Assembly: GCA_003339415.1 (NCBI GenBank)
Contig: PDHQ01000298.1
Location: 4,977 to 40,971, forward strand
Origin: Ophiocordyceps camponoti-saundersi (nom. inval.)
Lineage: Eukaryota; Ascomycota; Sordariomycetes; Hypocreales; Ophiocordycipitaceae
Length of the DNA: 35,995 nucleotides
Direction: 5' to 3'
Part shown: one piece after another, positions 1 to 11,479 of the stretch
Numbering within the stretch: the stretch's first letter is position 1
How the letters are laid out: each line of letters begins with the position of its first letter
The notes under the pieces: model-generated
The model's database searches: none
Told to the model about the DNA's origin: nothing
The model's input: the letters and a program-made list of their open reading frames with translations, nothing else
Program-made: the position numbers and the translations under genes

Positions 1-11
1 CCCCCCCCCCC
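1..11 (+). repeat. poly-C run (11 C) at window edge
   Basis: Eleven consecutive C at the left edge, continuing out of the window, followed by TTATA. It is one of four C-runs of ten or more on the plus strand, and no comparable G-run was seen. C-runs contain no internal CpA and are therefore immune to RIP. Confidence 0.8.
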
Positions 12-1360
12 TTATAACGTCTATCTACTTATTTTTAATATCCTTTTTTTTTACTTAAGACGTATTTTATTTTCCTCGAAATTCTACGTTTGCAAACGGA
101 CTAGAAGGTATATACTAGATATTCCTTTTTACTAAATTACGATCGATAAATAATAGTAAAGACCGGTATTCGGGGCTTATACTACCTATACCTAGTTTAT
201 CTATATCAAAGTCCTATATAGGATACGGATATAATTTATATTACGGATAGTTTTCTTTAGTATACTCTCGAATATACGAAGAGGTATATTTAACGCTATA
301 AGATAGCCTTCTTCCTATTAATATTCTTACTATTAATACCTATTAGCTCTATCTACCTATCTAACTAGGTATCTAAAAGGTATATATCTATATCTACTTC
401 TAGTTCCCTCCCGTACGAAATTAAGCTACTTATCTTAGGCTTCCTTTCTACCTAGAACTTACTTTACTCGATATTATATATTAGCAAATACTTTAAAACG
501 CTAGCCGAAACTCTTATAAATAAACGGATTAAGCTAGATAATATACGAAGCTTAAATATACGTTTATTATTTTTTAGTAGAATCCCGACTATCGAGGTAT
601 TTTACGATACCTCGTAGCCTCGTATTACCGCCCGGCCACCTTCCTCGCACTTTCTCTCTCCTATACCTTCGGCTACGCTTATAAATTCCGCTATGTATAA
701 AACCCTTAAGCTTTATAATAATACTAATCTTAAGCGTACGAAGCTAATAGATTACTCTCTTAACGAGTAATCTTTTAAATAACGCCTAAATAGCGTATCC
801 CTCGATTTATTATCGCGGCTTAGTATAGATAAGGAAAAAATAAAGTATCTTCGGGAGACCTATTTATAGATAATTATAACTTTTAATATAAAAATATTAA
901 TTAGCTATTTTTAGCGTAACGGTTTCGTATAATCTGCGCTCCTAATATATACTTAGCTTATCGTAAGCTACGAACTAGGGAACCGAAGTATAGCTTAATA
1001 TATTCGAACTAGGGAGGGATTAGAAGCTTAAAATAGTCTATATTACTTATAAATTCTAACGTTTATAGTATTAGACTATTATCGGAAGCGATACCTAGTA
1101 TATATTATTATTATTACCTAGGTATATATTACTTTTCCGATTAGGAGGGAGACCCGGGCTACTCGAATATCGTTTTTAATACCTTAATTAAATTTACTAT
1201 ATCTAAGGCTTTATATTAGCTATAGTATTACGAGGTTAGGTTACCTTACGATAAGCGGCGTAATAAGTTAACCGCCTATATTAATATAGCTCGGTTCGTC
1301 CTTATCGGATATATAAGGAGCCTTTAATTATATAATACCGGGGGACTCTTATTACTACTC
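12..1360. other. RIP-degraded DNA, no assignable gene
   Basis: I find no recognisable domain, RNA gene or mobile-element terminus here. TAA and TAG are frequent in all frames. It is presumably decayed repeat DNA. Confidence 0.5.
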
Positions 1361-1369
1361 TAAGAACGA

Positions 1370-2760
1370 TAAAGTAGCTTAGAATCCTTAAGCTACCTCT
1401 TATCTTTCTAATAGGATTATTACCTTTTATATACTCGGCTAATACGCTAATTAAGGCGCTACTACTAGTTATAAAGGTTATTATATTTAATAACTCTAGG
1501 CTTACTAACTTAAACTTATAGGACGACTAGGTAATCCTCTCTACTATTAAGTCGGGGCTTAAATATCTTTAGTAGAGGTGTGGCGGTTCTTAAGCTCCGA
1601 TTCGGATAGTTTTACCTTTTCCCCTTCTTCCCGTTAAGTATCGGATATTTCCCGTCGAGAATCCGATAAATAATAAGCTCGAAGCGATATTAGCAAGGAT
1701 ACGATAAATAAGGCTTAAGATATCCTATTAGAATTATATTAGCATTCTTAGTCCTAAATTCTATCTAGCTACCTTATTAGAATTCTATTAGCTTACCTTA
1801 TCTCGGATTCTCTTAGCTTATATTATTAGAATTCTGCTAGCTTTCCTTATAAGTTCGGTTAATAACTATTAGTAACCTAATAAACTTAAGGTAACTTAGA
1901 GGCGATAAGCTTATTCGATATTAAGGTCCCTTATATAGACCTTAGGTTATACGGTATAGAAGAAACGCGGCTTATCCCTATTCTATCGCTATTAGGCGGG
2001 GTTAACTCCTTAGACTATAGATCGCCGATCGGACCTAAGATTACTAATAGAATAAAGAAGATACTATACCTATTATATATATATATTATATAGCTCGATA
2101 CTCTAGCTAAGGTATTAAATAAGGTATTAGGTAATCTTAAGGTTTTAATAATCTTAATAAACTTTAGCGAGGACGAAATAGTATTTCCTTTAATTAAATA
2201 AGATTAGGGACTCCCGCTACCTTAGAAATTATAGAAAAGCTTAGCAAGCTAAACCTATCTTTTATCTTTCTAATAAGATAATCGCCCTTAATATACTTAG
2301 CTAGTGCGATATCGAAAGCGCTACCTAAAGTTATAAAGGTCCTTACGTTTAACTATAGGATAATATATTATAACTTTAACTTATAGTGGAATAAGGCGGC
2401 AAAGCTTTCTACTATAAAGTCGGAAAAATAATAAGAAAAGCCGTAGCTTACGCTTATTCTATCGCCTTTAACTAGACTCGAATCCTCTCCCTATAATTAG
2501 GAACCTTAACTTAGTAAAGAAGATATATAAGGCTTAATATATATTATCTAGCTTAATACTCTAGTAAAGATATTAAACGGTATCTTAGTCGGTCTTCGGG
2601 CTCTTATAATACTTATAAACTTAGATAAAATCGAATATAAATTAATTATACGATATAAAGCGGGGATCTTAAATAATAGACTAGCTTAGAATATTTAAGC
2701 TACCTCTTATCTTTCTAATAGGACTATTACTTATATAAGCCCTTATTATTTTAAATATAT
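1370..2760 (+). repeat. degenerate direct repeats, spacing about 450 bp
   Basis: A similar stretch centred on CTTATCTTTCTAATA (or close variants) recurs near 1396, 2258 and 2704, spaced 862 and 446 bp, so roughly two and one periods of about 430-450 bp. Flanks match too: TATTAAATAAGG/TATTAAACGG at about 2113 and 2570, TTATAAAGGT at about 1471 and 2330, and ACTATAAAGTCGG or ACTATTAAGTCGG after the first two copies. Most of the differences I compared are C/T and G/A. This could be a decayed internally repetitive gene or a tandem repeat; no function can be assigned. Confidence 0.5.
1727..1873 (+). repeat. 49-bp tandem repeat, three units
   Basis: ATTAGAATT starts at 1727, 1776 and 1825, giving an exact 49-bp period, and each unit continues with similar sequence including a TTAG/CTAG-rich middle. 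The units differ mostly by transitions. A weaker, more diverged unit may precede at about 1678. The period is not a multiple of three, so this is unlikely to be a protein repeat. Confidence 0.7.
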
Positions 2761-3780
2761 CTAGGGGTAACGGAGCACGATATTTATCTTAACGGATAAT
2801 TATCGGATATATCTAGAAAAGAAATCCCTTTCCTCGTAACTAAGAGGGTATATTAGAAATAATAAGCTATATATATAGCTAAATAAACCGAAATATAAGT
2901 ACCCTTTATAATATATAAAATTTTAGCGTAGTAGTTAATACCTCGTATAATCTATTAGAGGTCGAAGGCTTATAACGCCTAATTAATAACTTTACTTATT
3001 AGCTATAATAGCTATAATACGCTTCTATCGCGTATAATATAATTAATCTTTTACTTTATATAGCTTAGAAGTTAGCTTAGAAGCCTAAGGCTATTACCTT
3101 ATAAACTATACCGACTAGCTAAACTTAGATAAGATTAATTAATATTTAAACTAGAATAATTAGTTTATAAAGCCGACTTTATTTATATTAGTTTTCGATA
3201 ATTAGCCTAATATAAAGAAATAAGCCGACCTTTTATTAAATAATAAGGATTATCGTTATATAGATATCTTTAGCGCTAAGATTAATATCTATAATACTTA
3301 GTCGAGAATTAACCTCGCCTTTAATTAAAAAAATATAAGAAGCTATTAAATTTCTACGCAAAGCTAGAAAAAAAGAGAGTAAAGATAGTATAAATATTCT
3401 AGTAGTAAATTTACTACCCTATAAGCTATAGCTAGGGACGATAAGATAAAAAAGTTTACGGAAGATACTACTAGAGAAGTAGCTTAGAAGATAGTAACGG
3501 AGGCCGTTAAGTAAGAAGCATATTTTCTTACTTATCTAAAAAAAAAAGTCTTATAATATATATTTTCCTATAATCTTTTCTTATACCGCCGTAATTACTA
3601 AAGTCCCTAGTATTACCTACGCTATCTATAGTCCTCCGCTTCGGTATATCGCTTATATTTTTATTATAGACTAATATTCCGGGTTACTAAGTAATAGAGG
3701 TATAGTAGTAATATTTTAACGCGTTATGGTAGAGGAGATCTCCGGTATACTAGGGAGGGGCGTCGAGGTTAGGTACTCGG
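2761..3780. other. RIP-degraded DNA, no assignable gene
   Basis: AT-rich sequence with dense TAA and TAG in every frame. I see no domain, terminus or RNA gene that I can support. Confidence 0.4.
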
Positions 3781-3787
3781 TATCTTA

Positions 3788-3935
3788 TAGCCGGGATATC
3801 TATTATCCCGTAGCTAATACTTTATAGAAGTTCCGGGAGTCCCTTAGATAGAATATCTATTACCCCGTAAAAGATACTTCGTAGAAATATCGGACGCTTT
3901 ATTAGCGGAGTATCTATTACTTTATAGTAGATAAA
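3788..3935 (+). repeat. 57-bp tandem repeat (possible 19-residue protein repeat)
   Basis: TATCTATTA starts at 3797, 3854 and 3911, an exact 57-bp period over nearly three units. The period is 19 codons. Read in the plus frame starting at 3797, the second and third units give EYLLPRKRYFVEI and EYLLLYS, the first YLLSRS-stop-YFIEV. The stop fits a Gln or Trp codon changed by RIP. A decayed protein with a 19-residue repeat is a plausible reading; the family is not recognised. Confidence 0.6.
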
Positions 3936-4319
3936 TAGCTATATTACTTAATTTTAAAAGTTAGCTTTAAAACGCTAGAAATTAAGGAAAATATAAGGGG
4001 ACCTAGATATAGGTAGTAAAGCTCGGTTAATTATATAGAAATAAAGGTTCTAAGCTATCTATATATAGCTAAAATATAAGAGTTATACTTATATAACTAA
4101 GATAGGTAATATAGGATATACTTATTATTAGTCGTTTTGGTATTTCGTAGATATATCTATTATATTCTAGATAAGTTATTTTATAGCTATATTTTATAAT
4201 TCTATAATATTTACGCTATCTTTACGTAAATCGAAAGATAATAGAGGTTATATCTTATAAAGATAAACTTATTTATAAGGCGATAAAAATATATATTAAA
4301 AGAGGGAGTAAAGTAGATA

Positions 4320-4470
4320 TTAGCTATATAGATATATAATAATAATTATATATATATATATAAAAACCGCACGGCTATTATATATATATAAAACTAGCTA
4401 CTAAATTAATTAATTAATAGCGATTATATAATATATTATATAATTATATATATATAAGTAGGGTGGAAAG
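4320..4470. repeat. TA-rich low-complexity tract
   Basis: Runs of (TA)n and TTAATTAATTAA alternate here with almost no G or C. It is simple-sequence DNA enriched by conversion of CpA to TpA. It has no demonstrable regulatory role. Confidence 0.6.
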
Positions 4471-4815
4471 CTTAGCACCGAAAGATAATATAAAAAAATT
4501 TCTTCCTTAGTTAAGTATTATAAAAAGTATATCCTCTTAGCTTATATACGGAAAACTAGGTTATATATATAAGTAACGTTTACAGCGCTAAGTAGTAGAC
4601 GTATAATATAATAAGAGGAATATCTAAACTAGTAGGAGATAAACCTTAAGAGAATAGGCATCGAAACGAGAAATATCTATTATAATTTCCCTTTTTAAGA
4701 CTTAACTAATAAGTTATAGGAGAGGCAATACTTAAGAATACCTATTACTATCTATAATATAAACGAGCCTAATATTAATAATCGATAGCGTAAGGCGAAG
4801 GACCTTACGAATATA

Positions 4816-5720
4816 GCGGATATTATACGTCGGAAGGTAGAAAAAGGCGAAATAAACGTATTATTAAGTCTTATATAGAAATATCGCACCGATATACTAG
4901 TAGAGAAGATAACGATATATTTCGAGGTAAGTTTTACTTTATATATTTATTAGTATATTAATTAATTAGGTTAAAGTTCTACGTATACCTTAAATTTTAT
5001 GTAAAAGGCGGCGCAAATATTAAGTATATAGATATCCTAATATATACGGAAATCGCATTCCGTATAAAGATGCTAGAGGATACTAATATAACGACTAAAA
5101 AGAATATATAAAGTACTACGCTCGTAGATTTCTTCTACGCCTAGTTTCTTAGTATAGACGCGTATAAAAAAATAGCCGTTTACTTAACCTATCCTTAGAT
5201 AACGTATATACTAATAAAAATAATATACCTATAAGGGTATTTTATTAAATAGCTTATCGAGTCCCGCCGCCCGGAGTACGCTAAAGTACTTATCGTTATA
5301 ATATTTAGGAAACGTAACCCTTAGATATATTTCGGCTATATACGAATATAGATAATAATAATTACTACTTATAAAGAATATATACTATTCCTATTCTATA
5401 AATATATATCGATACGAGGCGTTTCGGGAGGGTTATATATAAACTATATCTAAAATAATATAAAGATATTAATATATAGTTAGAGGAAATTTAGGGGTTT
5501 AATATAAGAAAAGGCGGAGGTAAAAAATATAACGGTAATATTCCTAGGGTTTAAGAGATAGGAAAGGGGGGTAAGCGAAGAGTTAGAAGACTATATATAC
5601 GAAGAGGTTACGCTAAGAATCGCAAAGGATATACCGAACCTTTTCGCTAAGAAAGATAACGCTAATATTAAAGAAAAAGGGGAGGAAGATATTACGGACT
5701 ATATTATAGTAGTAATTTAA
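4816..5720 (+). pseudogene. decayed reading frame, unknown protein
   Basis: From 5004 to 5720 one plus frame reads about 239 codons with roughly a dozen stops, far fewer than neighbouring frames, and every stop is TAA or TAG, explainable from Gln or Trp codons. It includes KGGANIKYIDILIYTEIAF near the start, LIESRRPEYAKVLIV in the middle and an acidic, Lys-rich tail ending DNANIKEKGEED before a terminal TAA at about 5718. An upstream stretch (4816-4926) reads ADIIRRKVEKGEINVLLSL in another frame and ends at GTAAGT (4927), with an AG at 4968-4969, so a 43-bp intron is possible. The junction is off by one base from the downstream frame, which leaves the intron uncertain. I do not recognise the protein family, and there is no evidence that it is expressed. 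Confidence 0.45.
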
Positions 5721-6470
5721 ATATAAGTATATTTTATTTTCCTTAGTAATAAGAAGAAATATAGTAATATACTTAATATTTCGGCGATAGCGGCTATTAT
5801 AATATAACCGCCTTTATAACCCTTATATATAAAAGTATTTAGAAATTAAGCGAGCTTAAAAACTAATACGTACGTATCTTATATAACTTAGTTCCCGATT
5901 ATTTCTTATCTTTATCTAGACTTATTCTTTTTAGGCGTGTTTATAAGTATTTAAAAATTACTATATAGGGAGATAAAAAGGTTAGTAACCGTAGCGTAAC
6001 TATAAGGGGCGTAAGTCCCTATATTATTAAAGTATTCGAATAGTAAAAGAAAAGATATTAAGATATAAGAGTATAAGCTATATAGTAATTCTATATATAG
6101 GAAAGGATAAGAAACCGGTTTTCTACGAAGACGATAATAATAAGAGGGAATTATAGGTATTATTTTATTAGAGTAAAATATTATTATAGAGGGTATTTAA
6201 ATAAGTAATTTCTTATAGGGAAATATTAGACGCGAGGCAAAGTTATAATTATAAATAAGAGAGTTTTTTTTTTTTGCTATAAGTTATTACTAAGACCCGG
6301 CTTAAGATTTATAAACTCTTAAGTATCTAAAAGAGATTTTTAGAGGCCTTAGTAGTTCGTAGGTTCTTTAATATATAGAATAAGATAGAGCTATAATATA
6401 TACTATATTATTAGATACTATACTAAGACTGCCTATATTATAGGTTTATTTTATAGGAACTTATAGAAAG
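5721..6470. other. RIP-degraded DNA, no assignable gene
   Basis: Nothing recognisable. The stretch ends at the GTAA target duplication flanking the first T element. Confidence 0.4.
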
Positions 6471-6474
6471 GTAA

Positions 6475-7050
6475 TTTAGCAGCGGTAACGGACACGCTTA
6501 AGGAAAAATATACGTTAACCTTAGCTAGGGAACTATTAGGGGCTTATATAGGGTTCGATTAAGTAGTCCCTTAACCCTACTTCCTTCTTCTAAGAGCTCG
6601 GAAAGATTAGGATATAAAAGGTAATCGAGATAGGATAGGGGCTATTACTAGGTATATAGTATAGATTAGTTTACCTCGAGAGAGGAAGGAATTAAGTACG
6701 CAATTAGCCCCTAACCTTATCTTTAAAGCTATTATAAAAATTATATATTATAAGTTAAGTCCTAGAAAGGACTAATAGTAAAAACTTTACTAAATAGAAT
6801 TAGAACTTTATTTTAAACCTTATACTTTTATACTATAAATTACTAATTTAAATACTAATTATAAGGTTTTCGGCACTTTATTAAATAGTTCGTATCTTAT
6901 CCTTTCTTTCTTCTCTTATCTTTATATAGAAAACCGACTCCCTGCCCCCCCCCCCCCCCTTATATCGGTTAAATACTTCGGCCACCTAAGAAATTACGCC
7001 CCTTAGGTATCTACTACGCTTGCTTAGGGTATCCTTCTTCTACCGCTAAA
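6475..7050 (+). mobile_element. T element copy 1 (MITE-like, 576 bp)
   Basis: Begins TTTAGCAGCGG and ends CCGCTAAA, imperfectly inverted ends, flanked by identical GTAA at 6471-6474 and 7051-7054. Internal blocks shared with the other copies include GATAGGATAGGGGCTATTAC, CTCGAGAGAGGAAGGAATTAAG, CTTCTCTTATC-TTTATATAGAAAACCGACTCC and TACGCCCCTTAGGTATCT. No coding capacity is seen. The short length, inverted termini and a target duplication suggest a non-autonomous DNA transposon. The stretch after CCGACTCC, present in other copies, is replaced by a 15-C run. Confidence 0.75.
6945..6959 (+). repeat. poly-C run (15 C) inside T copy 1
   Basis: Fifteen C precede TTATAT. Other T copies have six or seven C at the same spot (for example before TTATATTAG at about 9135 and 34675), so this run looks like an expansion of a pre-existing C-tract together with loss of the sequence to its left. 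Confidence 0.8.
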
Positions 7051-7054
7051 GTAA

Positions 7055-8345
7055 CGGAATTAAGAATTACTTATTTATTCCGCAAGCAGGTTAGAGATAG
7101 TAAATAAATTTTACGCGGCGTTAGTATATTTAAAAAGGAATATAGCTATAGCTAAAATAATATTTATTAACGCCCGTAGCTTATAGGTTATAAATATAAA
7201 AATAAGATTAAATTAATAATCCTAATTATATATTATATAGTTAATAATATTAAATATAAAATCCGGAAACGTATATAAAAGTATTCCGAACGCTAAGGGA
7301 AAGGTCTTTTAAGGTATATATATAAGAAAATTAAGAATAGTAGAAACTTATTAACGGAGAGGATATATTTATAGCGTAGGTCGATACTAAAATTCGTAAA
7401 GTACTAAATAAAGAAAATAGAAATCCTAGCGGTAAATATAGTTAGTTACTAAGGAGTAAATAAGTCTAGTAACGTAAAAACGGAGAGCTATAGTACCGAG
7501 TTCTTCGGCAAGGTTATAGACTCGAAAATATAGTATTATATTAACTAATAGAGGTAAATTCTAGGGAAATATAGGAGGGTATATAGAATAAGAGGGATAA
7601 ATAAACTTACTTCTTATAAGCGAAAGATAATTAGCTTTATATCTAGACCTAGTATAGGACTAGGTATACGTAAAATAAAGAAGATACTAAAGTACTAAGG
7701 GGTTATATTAAGAAAAGTCGATAGTAAACTTAGGAGGGTATAGCGATTACTAAAAATATTAAGTTAGCTTTATTTTTATTTTAACTATTTTAGAATATAA
7801 AGGGAGGAAATAAGGAAAAGATAGGAAAGATTAGTATAAATATACCTTTTTATAAAAATCTCTTAAAAATATAATAAAAGGATATACGGAAACGCGATAA
7901 ATACGAAACCTAAAGTTATAATAGATTATAATTAAGTTAGGAGGGTTATCGCGGCGAAAATTAGGTAGAATATTTATTTTATAGTAAGAAGTTTAATAGT
8001 TTATTCGCGGTATTAAATTGGTAGTTTAAGGTCTTATCGCTACTAGATTAATTTATTCCTATTATAAAAGAGTTAAGGGTACGGATAAAAAGGAAGAAAA
8101 TAATAAGAGGTAAAAGTATAAATATATAGTTAAATATTAATATAGTAAGGGAGTTTTTTTTTTTCCTTAGCGGAAAAAAATAGAGAAGATATAATTATAG
8201 ATATATATATTAAAATTATAAGAAATTAAGTTTATATAACTCTATAAAGCTTAAATAAAGACGCTATTTAGGTAAATAGGTAATAAAAAACTATAAAAAG
8301 TATAAAATAATACGATATAGAGGGATAATATTCTGGCCGGAATAA
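7055..8345. other. RIP-degraded DNA, possible short coding relic
   Basis: Mostly featureless. Around 7450-7530 a plus frame reads GVNKSSNVKTESYSTEFFGK without a stop, which hints at a decayed coding segment but is too short to assign. No termini or RNA genes are visible. Confidence 0.3.
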
Positions 8346-8349
8346 TAGG

Positions 8350-8773
8350 GCACGAAAGATAGTTAAGATAGGATAGGGGCTATCACCTAGTTATAGTATA
8401 GATTAGTTTCCCTCGAGAAAGGAAGGAATTAATTAAAAATTAGCCCTTAATAATATCTTTATAATAGTATAGCTATATTAAAAGTTATATATCGCAAGTT
8501 AAGTCTTATAGAGGACTTATAGTAAAAACTATATTAAACGAAATTATAGATTTATTTTAGACTTTATACTTTTATATAGATTTTACTAAATAAAACACCT
8601 TCTCTAAGGTTAAAAGTATAAAATTAAAAGGATTCCGCCTTTTTTTTTTCTCCTAATATCTCCTATTATTAAGTAGAAAAAAATAACTTCCTATCTTTTA
8701 CTTAGAGGGAATTATTATTTAGCTTACCCCCCGATAAAGTTAGAGGTCCCGCTCTTATTAGTTATAGAGTATA
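8350..8773 (+). mobile_element. T element copy 2 (5'-truncated, no TIR)
   Basis: Aligns with the T family from GATAGGATAGGGGCTATCAC through GTTAAGTCTTATAGAGGACTTATAG to the block TAGCTTACCCCCCGATAAAGTTAGAGGTC. The first ~150 bp and the 3' terminus are missing. It stops near a short TTAGGG-like stretch 40 bp before copy 3. Same orientation as all other copies. Confidence 0.65.
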
Positions 8774-8774
8774 G

Positions 8775-8789
8775 TAGGGTTAGGGTTAG
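8775..8789 (+). repeat. two and a half TTAGGG-like repeats
   Basis: TAGGGTTAGGGTTAG matches the TTAGGG telomere repeat of most filamentous fungi. It lies at the broken end of T copy 2. It is too short to prove telomeric origin. Confidence 0.4.
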
Positions 8790-8814
8790 TTACGAGTCGA
8801 AAAAAGCAGTCTAC

Positions 8815-9224
8815 TTTAGCGGCGGTAATAGATACGCCCGAAGAAAAATAAGCGTATAACTTAGCTAGGGGATTTCTAAAAGCTCCTATAAGATTTAATT
8901 AAATAGTTCCTAAACCTTCTCTACTAACCTTATAACTTTATTTTAAACTCTATATTTATATACTATAAATTCCTAATTTAAATACTTATTCTTAAGCTCT
9001 CGGCACTTAATTAAATAGTTCTCGACTTCTTTTCTCTTTCTTCTCTTATCTCTATATAAAAAACCGACTCCTTATTATTCTCCCTATAGAGAATTACTAT
9101 CTAGCTCTCCCCCCTATAGCTAGAGATCCCCCCTTATATTAGTTAAAGACTTTAGTTACCTAAGAAGTTACGCCCCTTAGGTATCTGCTACGCTTACTTA
9201 GAGTATCCTTCTTTCCCCGCCAAA
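8815..9224 (+). mobile_element. T element copy 3 (410 bp, internal deletion)
   Basis: Starts TTTAGCGGCGG and ends CCGCCAAA, flanked by CTAC at 8811-8814 and 9225-9228. The end retains CCAAA where other copies have CTAAA, so it preserves a pre-RIP terminus and implies an ancestral TIR of TTTGGCGG. About 170-200 bp in the middle (the GATAGGATAGGGGC block) are deleted, joining CCTTCTCTACT to AACCTTATAACTTTATTTTA. Confidence 0.75.
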
Positions 9225-9479
9225 CTACCTTTACTTCTAATTATTTTATTAGCGAAGTCCGTAGGCGGCTTAAATATACGTTAAATCTATCTAATATTAT
9301 AGTACTATATATTTAGTAGCGTAGATTAATAGAAACCTTTAGGTAAACTATAGTTACGATATATAATTAGTATAATTTTAACTTAGGTAAACTTATTATA
9401 TTTAAAAAGATAAAGATTATATTAAAAAGAATAATATAAATAACTAGATTAAAAATAAATATTTAAAATACGTTTAGTA

Positions 9480-10330
9480 CTTAATATTAATATATATACT
9501 TTATAACCGATAATCTAAATCTAGGATACTTAAAGATAAAAGACGTAAATACCTCAGGTATCTTAGGCATTATAGATAAACCGTAAGCTATATACTAAGC
9601 TATTTTATTACGAAGTTTAGATTTTCCTTTAGGCTATTTAGTCTATACCTTAGTAAGAAGCTATAAGATAGAATACGGATCCTTGCTATTAAGATAATAA
9701 TATAGATAATAGTAAATTTACTCCTTAGCGTAGGTTTATATAAGCCTAGTATTAGTTTTTAAAGCTAACTTATAGATACGAAGATAAAATAAAATATTAG
9801 GTAGTTTATAATAGTTATCGTCGACTATAACGCTACCTCTTTTAGAGGTAAAAGATAGGTTACGGCTAGCTAGAGAAAGGTAATAGGTTTCGTAGTCGTC
9901 TATACTATAAGAAGTAGTATAAATAGCTTAGAGGAAGTAGGAAAGAATAGAGGGTTACTCTTCTAATAAGTTAAGAGTAATTATAAGGTCGGTTAACGTA
10001 TTCTTATAGAATATAGTATTAGTTTTCTAAATAATATATATATATATATATATAGGAAGATATAACGGGAAAGGAATTATAAGAATAATAGTATTATATT
10101 AATAATACCTTATTATAAGTAGCGCGGAAGAAGGCTAGCCTATCGTATAAAATAACGCGATAAACTCTAAATATTCGATTATAATAAATAATAGCGAGAT
10201 CGGAATATTTAGATTAGAGGGGGATATATTAGTTCCTTAGTAAACGTTTATAACGATTATTATTCTATTTATTCGGAATTAGGGGGAATAGAAACCTCGA
10301 CGATAATATAGGCTATATAGTAGGCATTTT
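9480..10330 (-). pseudogene. decayed paralogous gene, copy L
   Basis: The minus strand near 9900-9480 reads DDYETYYLSLASRNLSF, then ILFYLRIYKLALKT, then LLTKVQTKQPKGKSKLRNKI and FIFKYPRFRL. These line up with copy R 2.0 kb to the right in the same frame, with the same spacing. Stops are TAA or TAG, compatible with Gln or Trp codons. Further upstream on the minus strand (up to about 10330) a second homologous block follows an AT microsatellite that may mark an intron. I do not recognise the family. Shared codons kept in frame between two mutated copies are the reason to call it formerly coding. Confidence 0.6.
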
Positions 10331-10334
10331 TTTT

Positions 10335-11475
10335 TATTTATTTTTAGTTATAAGAAAATTAAAATAGGAGAGTAATAAAACGAGAAACTAAGAAGAGTAA
10401 ATAATAATATAGAATAAAAGGGAAGAAGGATATAGATATACTATATAATAGTATATTAATATATTTATAATATATATATAATATATTAGAGGGAAATATT
10501 AATAAAAGGTGAAAAAATACGAGTAAATTTTAATATATTTTAATAACCTAATAAAATAATATTATCGTAAGTTATAAAGTTTTATAGGGAGTATATAATA
10601 CTATTAATATAAGAGGGAATTAATATAAAGCGGGTACCGCTAGGTTATTTATTATTATAGCCTAGAAATACGTTAAGTAAATAATAGTATTAGTATTTAG
10701 TATTATAAATAAAGACTCTAAGCTAATAAGAAAGAAAGAAAAGGAGAAAAACTCTTATAAGCGAAGTCTTAGTAAAATATATAAAGAAACGTGCTAGTAG
10801 AGATAGGAGAGGCCCCGAGAGGGCATAGTAAAAACTGAAATTTTAGTAGAGAAGCGGTTACTTTCCTTAGCGGTTACTATTAAGGTTCTTTATAATAGGA
10901 TTCCTAGATATTACGCGATAGAGATATTTTAAATTAACGTAATAAGATATTATATAATTATAGTTTACGTAATTATATAGTACTAGTTATTACGTATACG
11001 TAAGTATTAGCGCTATCCCTTATCCCCTTTTCGATAACGCGTAGATAATATCGAACGGCGAGTAATAAGCTTTTATAATACGTAATAGTTTAGCCCTATT
11101 TAACTAAGCGATATTAACTAATAAAATTAGTTAGATAAACTAGAATAGCCGATTTAAACTATTAACGTGTATAATAAGTACGATAATATAGCTAGTAGTG
11201 CTACTTTTTTAATACTATCTTGCCCGCGCGGGCTATATATTTTAGAGTTTAGAGTATAAGTTACTAAGGCTAAAATAATATATATATTTATAAGTATCGG
11301 ATATAGATATATTAATAACCGCTATAATAATATTTAAATAGTAATTATAACTTAAAAGTAAATTAATAATAATTAACTATTTTTCTTTACGTAAGTTTAT
11401 TATAAGATATAATATATATAATATATAATAAATAACTATAAAAATTATTATATAAAAAAAACTATAAAGAAAGTT
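10335..11475. other. RIP-degraded spacer between the paralogue relics
   Basis: Poly-T and purine-rich stretches follow copy L, then featureless TA-rich DNA. No recognisable gene or mobile-element end. Confidence 0.4.
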
Positions 11476-11479
11476 ACCC

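Noticed and set aside
1727..1873. CRISPR array
   Set aside because: The 49-bp units are contiguous degenerate tandem repeats without unique spacers, and the context is eukaryotic.
5999..6015. Reverse-oriented T fragment (TAAGGGGCGTA)
   Set aside because: Only about 11 bases match the reverse complement of a T block, and no other family block lies nearby in the right order.
6475..7050. Solo LTR interpretation of the T family
   Set aside because: Termini TTTAGCGG/CCGCTAAA cannot derive from TG...CA by RIP, and no internal retrotransposon sequence is linked to a pair of T copies.
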